Source of the DNA: Mesorhizobium sp. WSM3860 | Lineage (GTDB): Bacteria; Pseudomonadota; Alphaproteobacteria; Rhizobiales; Rhizobiaceae | DNA length: 64,000 bases | Direction: 5' to 3' | Assembly (NCBI RefSeq): GCF_002294995.1 | Contig: NZ_NSGF01000001.1 | Location: 124,001 to 188,000 of the forward strand | Shown: piece by piece, positions 56,355 through 64,000 of the stretch | Layout: every line of letters begins with the position of its first letter | How positions within the stretch are numbered: the first letter of the stretch is position 1 | Position numbers and translations under genes: made by a program | The notes under the pieces: model-generated | What the model saw: the letters and a program-made list of their open reading frames with translations, nothing else | The model's database searches: none | What the model was told of the DNA's origin: nothing

Positions 56355-57218
56355 ATGACGGTGGCCATGGACGAGCTTCTCGACATTCTCGACCTCGAGC
56401 AGCTCGAACACAACCTGTATCGTGGTCGCAGCCCCAAGCTCGACTGGCAGCGCGTGTTCGGCGGCCAGACGATCGCCCAGGCGCTGGTCGCCGCCCAGCG
56501 TACGGTCGAGCCGGCGCGCCATGTGCATTCGCTGCACGGCTATTTCATGCGGCCCGGCGACACCAAGGTCCCGATCGTCTATGAGGTCGACCGCATCCGC
56601 GACGGCGGCTCTTTCACCACGCGCCGGGTGGTGGCGATCCAGCATGGGCAGGCGATCTTCTCGCTGGAAGCCTCGTTCCAGCAGGACGAGGTCGGCCTGG
56701 AGCATCAGCTGCCGATGCCGCGCAACGTGCCGGCGCCCGACACCCTTTTGTCGCAGCGCGAGCTGCTCGGCAAGTTCGGCGAGGCGGTGCCGGAAGGCAT
56801 CAGACGCTACTGGGAGCGCGACCGGCCGATCGAGATGAAGCCGGTGATGCTCAAGCACTATACCAGCCGCGAGAAGCTGGAGCCGGAGCAGAATATCTGG
56901 ATCCGCACCACGGGCCCGGTGCCGGAAGACCGCGCCACGCAGGCGGCGGTGCTTGCCTATCTCTCGGACATGACGCTGCTCGACACCTCGACCTTCGCGC
57001 ATGGCCGCGCCATCTTCGATCGCGACATCCAGGCGGCCAGCCTCGACCATGCCATGTGGTTCCACCGTAGTCATTCGCTGGACGACTGGATCCTCTACAC
57101 GCAGGACAGCCCCTCCACGCAAGGCTCGCGCGGTTTCACCCGCGGATCGCTGTTCGCGCGCGACGGAACGCTGATCGCCTCGGTCGCGCAGGAAGGCCTG
57201 ATCCGGCTGAAACGCTAA
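56355..57218 (+). CDS. tesB: acyl-CoA thioesterase II
   Basis: Double-hotdog thioesterase, 287 aa, hydrolysing medium- and long-chain acyl-CoA. Family blocks are RVFGGQTIAQALVAAQRTV, LHGYFMRPGD and SLDHAMWFHRSHSLDDWILYTQDSPS (active-site Asp/Thr/Gln region). The ATG at 56355 lies after GAAGGAC. Divergent from the hydroxylase gene. Confidence 0.95.
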   Translation: MTVAMDELLDILDLEQLEHNLYRGRSPKLDWQRVFGGQTIAQALVAAQRTVEPARHVHSLHGYFMRPGDTKVPIVYEVDRIRDGGSFTTRRVVAIQHGQAIFSLEASFQQDEVGLEHQLPMPRNVPAPDTLLSQRELLGKFGEAVPEGIRRYWERDRPIEMKPVMLKHYTSREKLEPEQNIWIRTTGPVPEDRATQAAVLAYLSDMTLLDTSTFAHGRAIFDRDIQAASLDHAMWFHRSHSLDDWILYTQDSPSTQGSRGFTRGSLFARDGTLIASVAQEGLIRLKR

Positions 57219-57365
57219 GCCGGCTTCGAGGCAGGCCTAGAAAGCAGGCATTTTCCAAATTTTGCCCATTTTTTAATCACGAGCCATTTCGCCGCTGCGC
57301 ATGTTTGTTGTGCAAGGGCTGCTGATCACCTTTGTTTACAACAGGTTAATGCCCTGCTTCGGCAA

Positions 57366-57382
57366 TTGGCACGGAGCTTGAA
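57366..57382 (+). promoter_or_regulatory. candidate sigma-54 promoter of glnK-amtB
   Basis: TTGGCACGGAGCTTGAA fits the -24 consensus TGGCACG exactly; the -12 part reads TTGAA where TTGCA is expected. It lies 85 bases before the glnK start. About 50 bases upstream is TGCGCA-7-TGTGCA at 57296-57314, a possible NtrC half-site pair. glnK-amtB is classically NtrC/sigma-54 controlled. Confidence 0.7.
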
Positions 57383-57460
57383 TCCTGTTGTGCACTCTCC
57401 GGCTCTCCTCGGGATCGGTGAAGGTGTGCAAACGCGGGGGACCGCAACAGCAAAGGGTGA

Positions 57461-57805
<345 letters not shown>

Positions 57806-57836
57806 GCGGCGACCAGCCATTCCAACGGAGAGTTCA

Positions 57837-59183
57837 ATGAATATTCCTTCCTCCTTGAAGACGACGGGACGCGCGGCCGCTGCGCTCGCTCTCGTAGCGT
57901 TCAGCACCGCCGCCGCCTTCGCGCAGGAGGCCGCCCCGGCAGCCACCGCCGCTGCGCCGGCCGCGCCGGCGCCCGCACTCGATACCGGCAACACCGCCTG
58001 GATGCTGACGTCGACGGCGCTGGTGCTGATGATGACCATTCCGGGCCTAGCGCTGTTTTACGGCGGCATGGTGCGCAAGAAGAACGTGCTCGCCACCATC
58101 ATGCAGAGCTTCGCCATCACCTGCCTGGTGACGGTGCTGTGGTTCATGTTCGGCTATTCGCTGGCCTTCTCCGACGGCGGCGGCATGAACAAGTTTATCG
58201 GCGGTGCCTCGAAATTCTTCCACCACGGCATCACCACTTCCTCGCTGTGGGCGCCCGGCGTGGCGAACATCCCCGAGTTCGTCTTCTCGATGTTCCAGAT
58301 GACCTTCGCCATCATCACGCCGGCGCTGATCGCCGGCGCCTTCGCCGAGCGCCTGAAATTCTCGGCGCTCCTGATCTTCATGGGCCTGTGGCTGCTGGTC
58401 GTCTACGCGCCGGTCGCGCACTGGGTATGGGGCGGCGGCTTCCTCGCCACCGCCGGTGTGCTCGATTTCGCCGGCGGCACCGTCGTCCATATCAATGCCG
58501 GTGTCGCGGGCCTGGTCTGCGCGCTCGTTCTCGGCAAGCGCGAGGGCTACGGCACCACCAACATGGCGCCGCACAACCTGGTCTATTCGGTCATCGGCGC
58601 CTCGCTGCTGTGGGTCGGCTGGTTCGGCTTCAACGCCGGTTCGGAACTGGCGGCCGACGGCCTCGCCGGCGCTGCGATGTTGAACACGCAGGTCGCCACC
58701 GCCGCGGCGGCACTGGCCTGGATGTTCGCCGAATGGATCGTCGCCAAGAAGCCGTCGGTGCTCGGCATCATCTCGGGCGCCGTCGCCGGCCTGGTCGCGG
58801 TGACGCCGGCTTCCGGCTTCGTCAACCCGACCGGTGCCTTCTTCGTCGGCATCATCGCCGGCGTCGTCTGCTACCTGTCGGCGGTCAAGCTCAAGCATGC
58901 CATGGGCTATGACGACTCGCTCGACGCCTTCGGCGTCCATGGCGTCGGCGGCATCGTCGGCGCACTGCTGACCGGTGTGCTCGCCGATCCGGCGATCAAC
59001 AGCCTGTCGTCGGGCGCCTCGCTCGCCAAGCAGGCATACGGCGTCGCTGTCACCATCGTATGGACGGCGGTCGCCACCTTGGTGATCCTCTACATCGTCA
59101 AGGCGCTGGTCGGCCTGCGTCCGAGCACCCAGGAGGAGGTCGAGGGTCTCGACGTCACCCAGCACGGCGAAGTCGTGCCATAA
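57837..59183 (+). CDS. amtB: ammonium transporter AmtB
   Basis: 448-residue ammonium channel with a cleavable signal peptide (about residues 1-29, ending AFAQ) and about 11 membrane helices. The pore histidine pair is in GGTVVHINAGVAGL and FGVHGVGGIVGALLTG. FFHHGITTSSLW follows a Gly-rich segment after the second helices. Regulated by GlnK from the same operon and followed by a strong terminator. Confidence 0.97.
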   Translation: MNIPSSLKTTGRAAAALALVAFSTAAAFAQEAAPAATAAAPAAPAPALDTGNTAWMLTSTALVLMMTIPGLALFYGGMVRKKNVLATIMQSFAITCLVTVLWFMFGYSLAFSDGGGMNKFIGGASKFFHHGITTSSLWAPGVANIPEFVFSMFQMTFAIITPALIAGAFAERLKFSALLIFMGLWLLVVYAPVAHWVWGGGFLATAGVLDFAGGTVVHINAGVAGLVCALVLGKREGYGTTNMAPHNLVYSVIGASLLWVGWFGFNAGSELAADGLAGAAMLNTQVATAAAALAWMFAEWIVAKKPSVLGIISGAVAGLVAVTPASGFVNPTGAFFVGIIAGVVCYLSAVKLKHAMGYDDSLDAFGVHGVGGIVGALLTGVLADPAINSLSSGASLAKQAYGVAVTIVWTAVATLVILYIVKALVGLRPSTQEEVEGLDVTQHGEVVP

Positions 59184-59312
59184 GGCCGAACCCTGCCAAG
59201 GACCGGCGGATCCTCCTCCCGCCGGCCCGGATATCAAGGAAAGCCGCGGCGCGGCCTTCCCGATTTACTCCCAAGATCCCGTCGTGATGCTCTCGAAAGG
59301 GGCTCACGCCTT

Positions 59313-59345
59313 GAGGCCCGGAAGACATTCCGGGCCTCCTTTTTT
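59313..59345 (+). terminator. rho-independent terminator of glnK-amtB
   Basis: 9-bp stem GAGGCCCGG / CCGGGCCTC with an 8-base loop, followed by a run of T (CTTTTTTCTC). It lies about 130 bases after the amtB stop. Confidence 0.92.
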
Positions 59346-59479
59346 CTCCGATATGAGCATGCAGCGTTTCGATCACGTTCACTTGATCGCGCCTGTGTGA
59401 AACGTCGGCCCTTCCGGTTCCGTACTGGGATTGCGACCGCCATCGTGGTGTCGCCAAATATCAGGGAAGGAACCGACCA

Positions 59480-59755
59480 ATGAACTGCAAGAATATCTTC
59501 CTGGGAGCAATGGCTGTGTCGATGGTCAGCGGTGTTGCACTTGCCGGCGCGCTCGACTCGCCCGACAACATGGCCCCGTTCTTCACCGATTCCAGCATGA
59601 AGACCATGAAGTCCGAGGCCGATTTCAAGGCCGCCTGGGCGACGACGGCAAAGGACAAACAGGACGCGATGATGAAGGAGTGCCAGGACGCGGCGATGAG
59701 CAAGCCTCACGCCGAATTCTGCGCCAACCTGATGCAGTACGCCGGTCACAAGTAA
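59480..59755 (+). CDS. small secreted protein, function unknown
   Basis: A 91-residue protein with a signal peptide (about residues 1-23, MNCKNIFLGAMAVS..ALAGA). The mature part is helical and Lys/Met/Asp-rich, with two cysteines (ECQDA, FCANL). A good ribosome site (GGGAAGGAAC) precedes it. No known domain. It lies between amtB and ftsK. Confidence 0.65.
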   Translation: MNCKNIFLGAMAVSMVSGVALAGALDSPDNMAPFFTDSSMKTMKSEADFKAAWATTAKDKQDAMMKECQDAAMSKPHAEFCANLMQYAGHK

Positions 59756-59965
59756 TGTGCGGCAGATCGGGTCCTTACGGGCCTGATCGTTTCGTCGTTG
59801 CCAACGAAGGATGGCGAGCTTCATGGGCCCGCCATCCCTTTCCGGGAGCATCTCGGTAAAAGGCCATGGTTAATGCGGCCTTAACCTTCCCGCCGATAGT
59901 CTGGGAGACGAATCTCCCGGCATGCGTCACGCATCCGGCCAGGCATCGACACACGGGGAAGAGGC

Positions 59966-62623
59966 ATGCGTTCAGGCGCTTCAGCACCGCTCGCGCTGAC
60001 CGATACGGAGCACGGCATCCAGGCGTTCGCGCGGCGGCAGGTCGGGCGCCTGGTCGGCGCCGGGCTGTTCGTGTTCACCGCTTTCGGCGTCGCCAGCCTC
60101 GCTACCTGGAACGTCGCCGATCCGAGCTTTTCGCACGCCACCAACAACATCGTCACCAACGCCATGGGCTATGCGGGCGCGGTGTTTTCCGACCTTGCCA
60201 TGCAGTTCTTCGGCCTTGCCGCCGTCGCCGGGCTTGTGCCGGCGGTGATCTGGGGTTTTCTGCTCTTCTCCGCCCGCAGCGTCGACAGGCTGGGCAAGCG
60301 CGGGCTTGCCTGGTTCGGCTTCGCGCTGCTTGCCGCGGCGATCGTCGGCTGCGTCACGCCGCCCAACACCTGGCCGCTGCCGACCGGTCTCGGCGGCGTG
60401 TTCGGCGACATGGTGCTGAAGATCCCGGGCATCGCCGTCGGCGGCTATCCGAAGGGCCTTTTCGCTACCATCATCGCCGTTGTGCTTGCCACGCCGGCGC
60501 TCTGGCTGTTCGCCTATGGCTCGGCGCTGATCGCGCGCAAGAACGGCTTTGCCGTCATGGAGCGCGCCGCCGAGCCGGAACCGCGCGAGCAGGACGATCT
60601 GCTCTTCGATGAGGATGAAGACGAGGGCGACGAAGGCATTCTTGCGCTCGGCGCCATCACCCATTGGTGGCTGTCCTTCCGCGCATGGATGCACCGCCGT
60701 GCCGCGCGGCGCAGGCAGGAGCGTGACGAGTTCGAGCCTCAGATGGAGCCGCGGGCCAGCGCCTGGCGCCGCGCCGCCGAACGGGTCGAATCGGCCGAGT
60801 ACGCCGAATCCAGGATGAGCCCCGGCGGCCGTGCCCGCGTCGAGCCGGAATTCTTCGCCGCAATGGTCAACGACCGCAGCGCTTCGGTCGATCCGGTGGA
60901 CGACGATGTCTTCGACGACGAGGAAGCCGATCTCGACGACTTCGACGACGAGGAGCCGGTCCAACGCCGCACCAATGTGCGCAACTTCCGCTCGGACGCG
61001 GCGACGCGCGTGGAGGCGCCTGCGCCGCGCCCGGTCCAAGGCGCACGCGTTCAGCGCGAGGCGCAGACCTCGCTGATCGGCTCCGGCACGTTCGAGATGC
61101 CGTCGCTGCATTTCCTGTCCGAACCGAAGAACGTGGCGAAAGACCCAAGCCTGTCGAAGGACGCGCTGGAGCAGAACGCGAGGCTGCTCGAAGGCGTGCT
61201 CGAGGATTTCGGCGTCAAGGGCGAGATCATCCATGTCCGCCCGGGTCCGGTCGTCACGCTCTATGAGCTGGAACCTGCGCCCGGCATCAAATCCTCGCGC
61301 GTCATCGGCCTTTCCGACGACATCGCCCGCTCGATGAGCGCGATCGCCTGCCGCGTCGCGGTCGTGCCCGGCCGCAACGCCATCGGCATCGAGCTGCCGA
61401 ACGCCAAGCGCGAGACGGTCTATCTGCGCGAGATCATGGCGAGCCGCGATTTCGAAACCACCAAGGCGAAGCTAGCCCTGGCGCTCGGCAAGACGATCAA
61501 CGGCGAAGCGGTCATCGTCGACATCGCCAAGATGCCGCACGTGCTGGTCGCCGGCACCACCGGCTCGGGCAAGTCGGTCGCCATCAACACCATGATCCTG
61601 TCGCTGCTCTACCGGCTCACCCCGCAGGAATGCCGGCTGATCATGATCGATCCGAAGATGCTCGAGCTCTCGGTCTATGACGGCATCCCGCACCTGCTCA
61701 CGCCCGTCGTCACCGATCCGAAGAAGGCCGTGGTGGCGCTGAAATGGACGGTGCGCGAGATGGAAGACCGCTACCGCAAGATGTCCAAGGTCGGCGTGCG
61801 CAACATCGACGGCTTCAACGCACGCGTCAGCCAGGCCGAGAAGAAGGGCGAGAAAATCTCGCGCACCGTGCAGACCGGCTTCGACCGCCAGACCGGCGAG
61901 GCGATCTACGAGACCGAGGATCTCGACCTCGAGCCGATGCCCTATATCGTCGTCATCATCGACGAAATGGCCGACCTGATGATGGTGGCCGGCAAGGACA
62001 TCGAAGGCGCGGTGCAGCGCCTGGCGCAGATGGCGCGCGCCGCCGGCATCCATGTCATCATGGCGACGCAGCGCCCGTCGGTCGACGTCATCACTGGCAC
62101 CATCAAGGCCAATTTCCCCACCCGCATCTCCTTCCAGGTCACGTCGAAGATCGACAGCCGCACCATCCTCGGCGAGCAGGGGGCGGAGCAGCTGCTCGGC
62201 ATGGGCGACATGCTCTACATGGCCGGCGGCGGCCGTATCCAGCGCGTCCACGGTCCCTTTGTCTCGGACGACGAGGTCGAGCGGATCGTCGGCCATCTCA
62301 AACTGCAGGGCGTGCCGGAATATCTCGACGCTATCACCGAGGATGACGAGGAAGACGACGAGGACGGCGCCTCGGGCCGGGGCGGTTCCGGCGGCGGCGG
62401 TGGCGGCAATTTCGAGGATTCCGACGATCCCTACGATCAGGCGGTGGCCGTGGTGCTGCGCGACGGAAAGGCCTCGACCAGCTACATCCAGCGCCGGCTC
62501 GGCATCGGCTACAACCGCGCGGCCTCGATCATCGAGAAGATGGAGAAGGAGGGCATCGTCGGCCCGGCCAACCACGCCGGCAAACGCGAGATTCTCGTTC
62601 CCACCGAGGACGACAAGTTCTAG
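59966..62623 (+). CDS. ftsK: DNA translocase FtsK
   Basis: Divisome-anchored DNA pump that clears the septum and activates XerCD. The N-terminus has four membrane helices (about residues 28-200). An acidic linker follows ([16 protein letters not shown] runs near 300-330). The motor has Walker A GTTGSGKS (530-537) and Walker [13 protein letters not shown]. The C-terminal gamma winged helix (about residues 820-885) binds KOPS. 885 aa. xerC lies 25 kb away in the same window. Confidence 0.96.
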   Translation: MRSGASAPLALTDTEHGIQAFARRQVGRLVGAGLFVFTAFGVASLATWNVADPSFSHATNNIVTNAMGYAGAVFSDLAMQFFGLAAVAGLVPAVIWGFLLFSARSVDRLGKRGLAWFGFALLAAAIVGCVTPPNTWPLPTGLGGVFGDMVLKIPGIAVGGYPKGLFATIIAVVLATPALWLFAYGSALIARKNGFAVMERAAEPEPREQDDLLFDEDEDEGDEGILALGAITHWWLSFRAWMHRRAARRRQERDEFEPQMEPRASAWRRAAERVESAEYAESRMSPGGRARVEPEFFAAMVNDRSASVDPVDDDVFDDEEADLDDFDDEEPVQRRTNVRNFRSDAATRVEAPAPRPVQGARVQREAQTSLIGSGTFEMPSLHFLSEPKNVAKDPSLSKDALEQNARLLEGVLEDFGVKGEIIHVRPGPVVTLYELEPAPGIKSSRVIGLSDDIARSMSAIACRVAVVPGRNAIGIELPNAKRETVYLREIMASRDFETTKAKLALALGKTINGEAVIVDIAKMPHVLVAGTTGSGKSVAINTMILSLLYRLTPQECRLIMIDPKMLELSVYDGIPHLLTPVVTDPKKAVVALKWTVREMEDRYRKMSKVGVRNIDGFNARVSQAEKKGEKISRTVQTGFDRQTGEAIYETEDLDLEPMPYIVVIIDEMADLMMVAGKDIEGAVQRLAQMARAAGIHVIMATQRPSVDVITGTIKANFPTRISFQVTSKIDSRTILGEQGAEQLLGMGDMLYMAGGGRIQRVHGPFVSDDEVERIVGHLKLQGVPEYLDAITEDDEEDDEDGASGRGGSGGGGGGNFEDSDDPYDQAVAVVLRDGKASTSYIQRRLGIGYNRAASIIEKMEKEGIVGPANHAGKREILVPTEDDKF

Positions 62624-62766
62624 CCCGGCGAGGCCCGCAGGAGGCGGCCGGCAACTTTGAACCTTCTGGCGCGTTGATGCGACCAAGCGCCGTGCGACCC
62701 GCCAAACTTAGGCCCAACTGGGGGTCCAGAGACAGCGACCAAGGCAAATCACAGGAAGTGACCGGC

Positions 62767-63435
62767 ATGAAGACCCAGACAGATTTCGCTCCGACCCGCC
62801 GACAGGTGCTCGGCCTTGGCCTGGTGCTCGCGGGCGCCGCCGCCATCAATGTCGTGCCGGGCTTCCAACTTCTGGCCCTGGCGCAGGCCGCGGTGCCGCC
62901 GGCGGCGCAAAAGATCGCCGACCATTTTTCCTCGGTCAAATCGATGAGCGGCGAGTTCGTGCAGTTCGGCCCGAAGGGCGAGCAGACCGGCGGCAAGTTC
63001 TTCCTCGAACGTCCCGGCAAGATCCGTTTCAACTATGACGGATCGTCGAATTTCCGGGTGATCTCCGACGGCAAGTCGGTCGTCATCCTCAACAAGAAGC
63101 TGAACACCTCCGACCTCTATCCGCTGTCGAAGACGCCCTTGAAGCTTTTGCTCGACGACCGGATCGACCTCTCGGGCGGGCGCGTGAAGGCCGTCAAGGA
63201 AGAAGACGACCTCACCACCATCCAACTCTCCGACAAGTCGGTGTTCGGCAACGCCAAGATCACCATGATGTTCGATCCGAAGACCTACGAACTGCGCCAG
63301 TGGACGATCACCGACGCGCAGGGCAAGGACACGACGGTGATGATCTTCAACGTCAAGGAAGGCGTCTCCATCCCGGACGACACCTTCGCCATCGACTATA
63401 CGGCGAACCGCGAGCTCAATACCAAGACGCGGTAG
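62767..63435 (+). CDS. lolA: outer-membrane lipoprotein carrier LolA-like protein
   Basis: A 222-residue periplasmic chaperone-type protein. The N-terminus TRRQVLGLGLVLAGAAA is a twin-arginine-like signal. The mature part has SMSGEFVQFGPKGEQTGGKFFLERPGKIRFNYD (LolA fold strands, in parts) and PDDTFAIDY at the end. LolA moves lipoproteins to the outer membrane. It follows ftsK as in many Rhizobiales. Confidence 0.92.
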   Translation: MKTQTDFAPTRRQVLGLGLVLAGAAAINVVPGFQLLALAQAAVPPAAQKIADHFSSVKSMSGEFVQFGPKGEQTGGKFFLERPGKIRFNYDGSSNFRVISDGKSVVILNKKLNTSDLYPLSKTPLKLLLDDRIDLSGGRVKAVKEEDDLTTIQLSDKSVFGNAKITMMFDPKTYELRQWTITDAQGKDTTVMIFNVKEGVSIPDDTFAIDYTANRELNTKTR

Positions 63436-63454
63436 ATCCGCCCCTGCTCAGGCA

Positions 63455-63488
63455 GGGACGGCCGGCAACGCGGGCCGGCTTGTCTTTA
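63455..63488 (+). terminator. possible weak terminator after lolA
   Basis: GCCGGC (63461-63466) pairs with GCCGGC (63474-63479) across a 7-base loop, followed by TTGTCTTT. A short stem and broken T-run make it weak. Confidence 0.35.
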
Positions 63489-63537
63489 TGGCGCGTGGCT
63501 GGCAGTAGATCGGCGATCTTTTGCCGGACCTCCCTAG

Positions 63538-64000
63538 ATGCCCTTCACCATAGCCACCTGGAACATCAACTCGGTGCGTCTGCGCATGCCGATCGTCGAG
63601 CGGCTGCTCAAGGAGCAGGCGCCCGACGTGCTCTGCCTGCAGGAAACCAAGGTTCCGGACGAGCTGTTTCCGGAAAAGGCTTTCCGCAAGGCGGGATACG
63701 AGCACATCCTGTTCCACGGCCAGAAAGGGTATCACGGCGTGGCGACGGTGGCGCGCCGGCCGATCGAGCTGGTTGAGAAGCGGCGTTTCTGCGAGATCGA
63801 CGACAGCCGGCATCTCTCGGTCAAGGTCCAGGCCGGTGGCAGGTCGATCCTGCTGCACAATTTCTACGTTCCGGCCGGCGGCGACGAGCCGGACCCGGAG
63901 ATCAACCGGAAATTCCGCCACAAGCTCGATTTCGTCTACGAGATGAACAGCGTGCCGGCGAGCCAGGACGATGCCTCGATCCTGGTGGGCGACCTCAACA
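63538..64000 (+). CDS. xthA: exodeoxyribonuclease III (partial, 3' end off window)
   Basis: AP endonuclease and 3'-exonuclease of base-excision repair. The frame starts MPFTIATWNINSVRLRMPIV and has the metal-binding LCLQETKVPDE and the later NFYVPAGGDEPDPEI block. It is still open at the last base, ending in VGDLN, the start of the GDxN catalytic motif. About 154 residues are visible of some 260. ATG was chosen at the conserved N-terminus. Confidence 0.95.
   Translation, partial: MPFTIATWNINSVRLRMPIVERLLKEQAPDVLCLQETKVPDELFPEKAFRKAGYEHILFHGQKGYHGVATVARRPIELVEKRRFCEIDDSRHLSVKVQAGGRSILLHNFYVPAGGDEPDPEINRKFRHKLDFVYEMNSVPASQDDASILVGDLN

Overview
The window reads as ordinary chromosome of a GC-rich alphaproteobacterium of the order Rhizobiales, most likely Mesorhizobium or a close relative (Phyllobacteriaceae). 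The reasons are gene content and order (dapF-mtaB-ftsY, ccmAB..DG, acnA next to a DUF1223 gene, DUF2794, IalB-type secreted protein, rimM-trmD-rplS-leuC, sdhCDA-DUF3052-sdhB, glnK-amtB followed by ftsK-lolA-xthA) and abundant short intergenic repeats of a mosaic, palindromic kind. The genus is an inference from memory, not a search. No rRNA, tRNA, CRISPR, integrated phage or insertion sequence was seen.

Layout. 0-9 kb: an MBL-fold hydrolase cut by the window edge, a DUF1328 peptide, lysine/cell-wall synthesis (dapF), tRNA thiomethylation (mtaB), SRP receptor (ftsY), septation protein A, two flavoproteins, an SMP-30 lactonase and a DUF1127 peptide. 9-16 kb: a cytochrome c maturation cluster on the minus strand (ccmA, ccmB, ccmD, ccmG; ccmC is missing from its usual place), divergent from aconitase acnA with an Irr-like iron box between them. 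16-31 kb: DUF2794, GNAT, Bax-inhibitor-like protein, the ybbP-ybbA exporter divergent from a tesA-type esterase, thpR and a tyrosine phosphatase that overlap tail to tail, a frameshifted phhB, CLC channel, rlmN, LysE exporter, argG, lytic transglycosylase. 31-44 kb: an amine oxidase remnant, a zinc peptidase, xerC, rimM-trmD, TauE/SafE permease, rplS, the ohr-ohrR peroxide pair with a clear operator, amino-acid transporter genes, leuC. 44-54 kb: two tandem GGDEF proteins, secreted small proteins, the sdh operon, DUF480, OsmC, YciI. 54-64 kb: TerB-like protein, ubiH-type hydroxylase, tesB, nitrogen-regulated glnK-amtB, ftsK, lolA and the start of xthA.

Working together: several products are iron enzymes of central metabolism (AcnA, LeuC, SdhB) or need heme (ccm products), and the iron-box candidate sits between two of these transcription units. 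Nitrogen control is indicated by a sigma-54-like promoter before glnK-amtB. Peroxide defence is represented by Ohr/OhrR and a second OsmC.

The most unusual structure is the repeats. At least four families of long palindromic elements lie between genes, inside the ccm operon, inside a transporter operon, and twice in frame inside the ftsY coding region. Two families that differ in their arms share an internal linker, so they look like mosaics of interchangeable modules. Other leads are the absent ccmC, the broken phhB, the internally deleted amine oxidase, and an unexplained 630-base gap with a strong minus-strand terminator.
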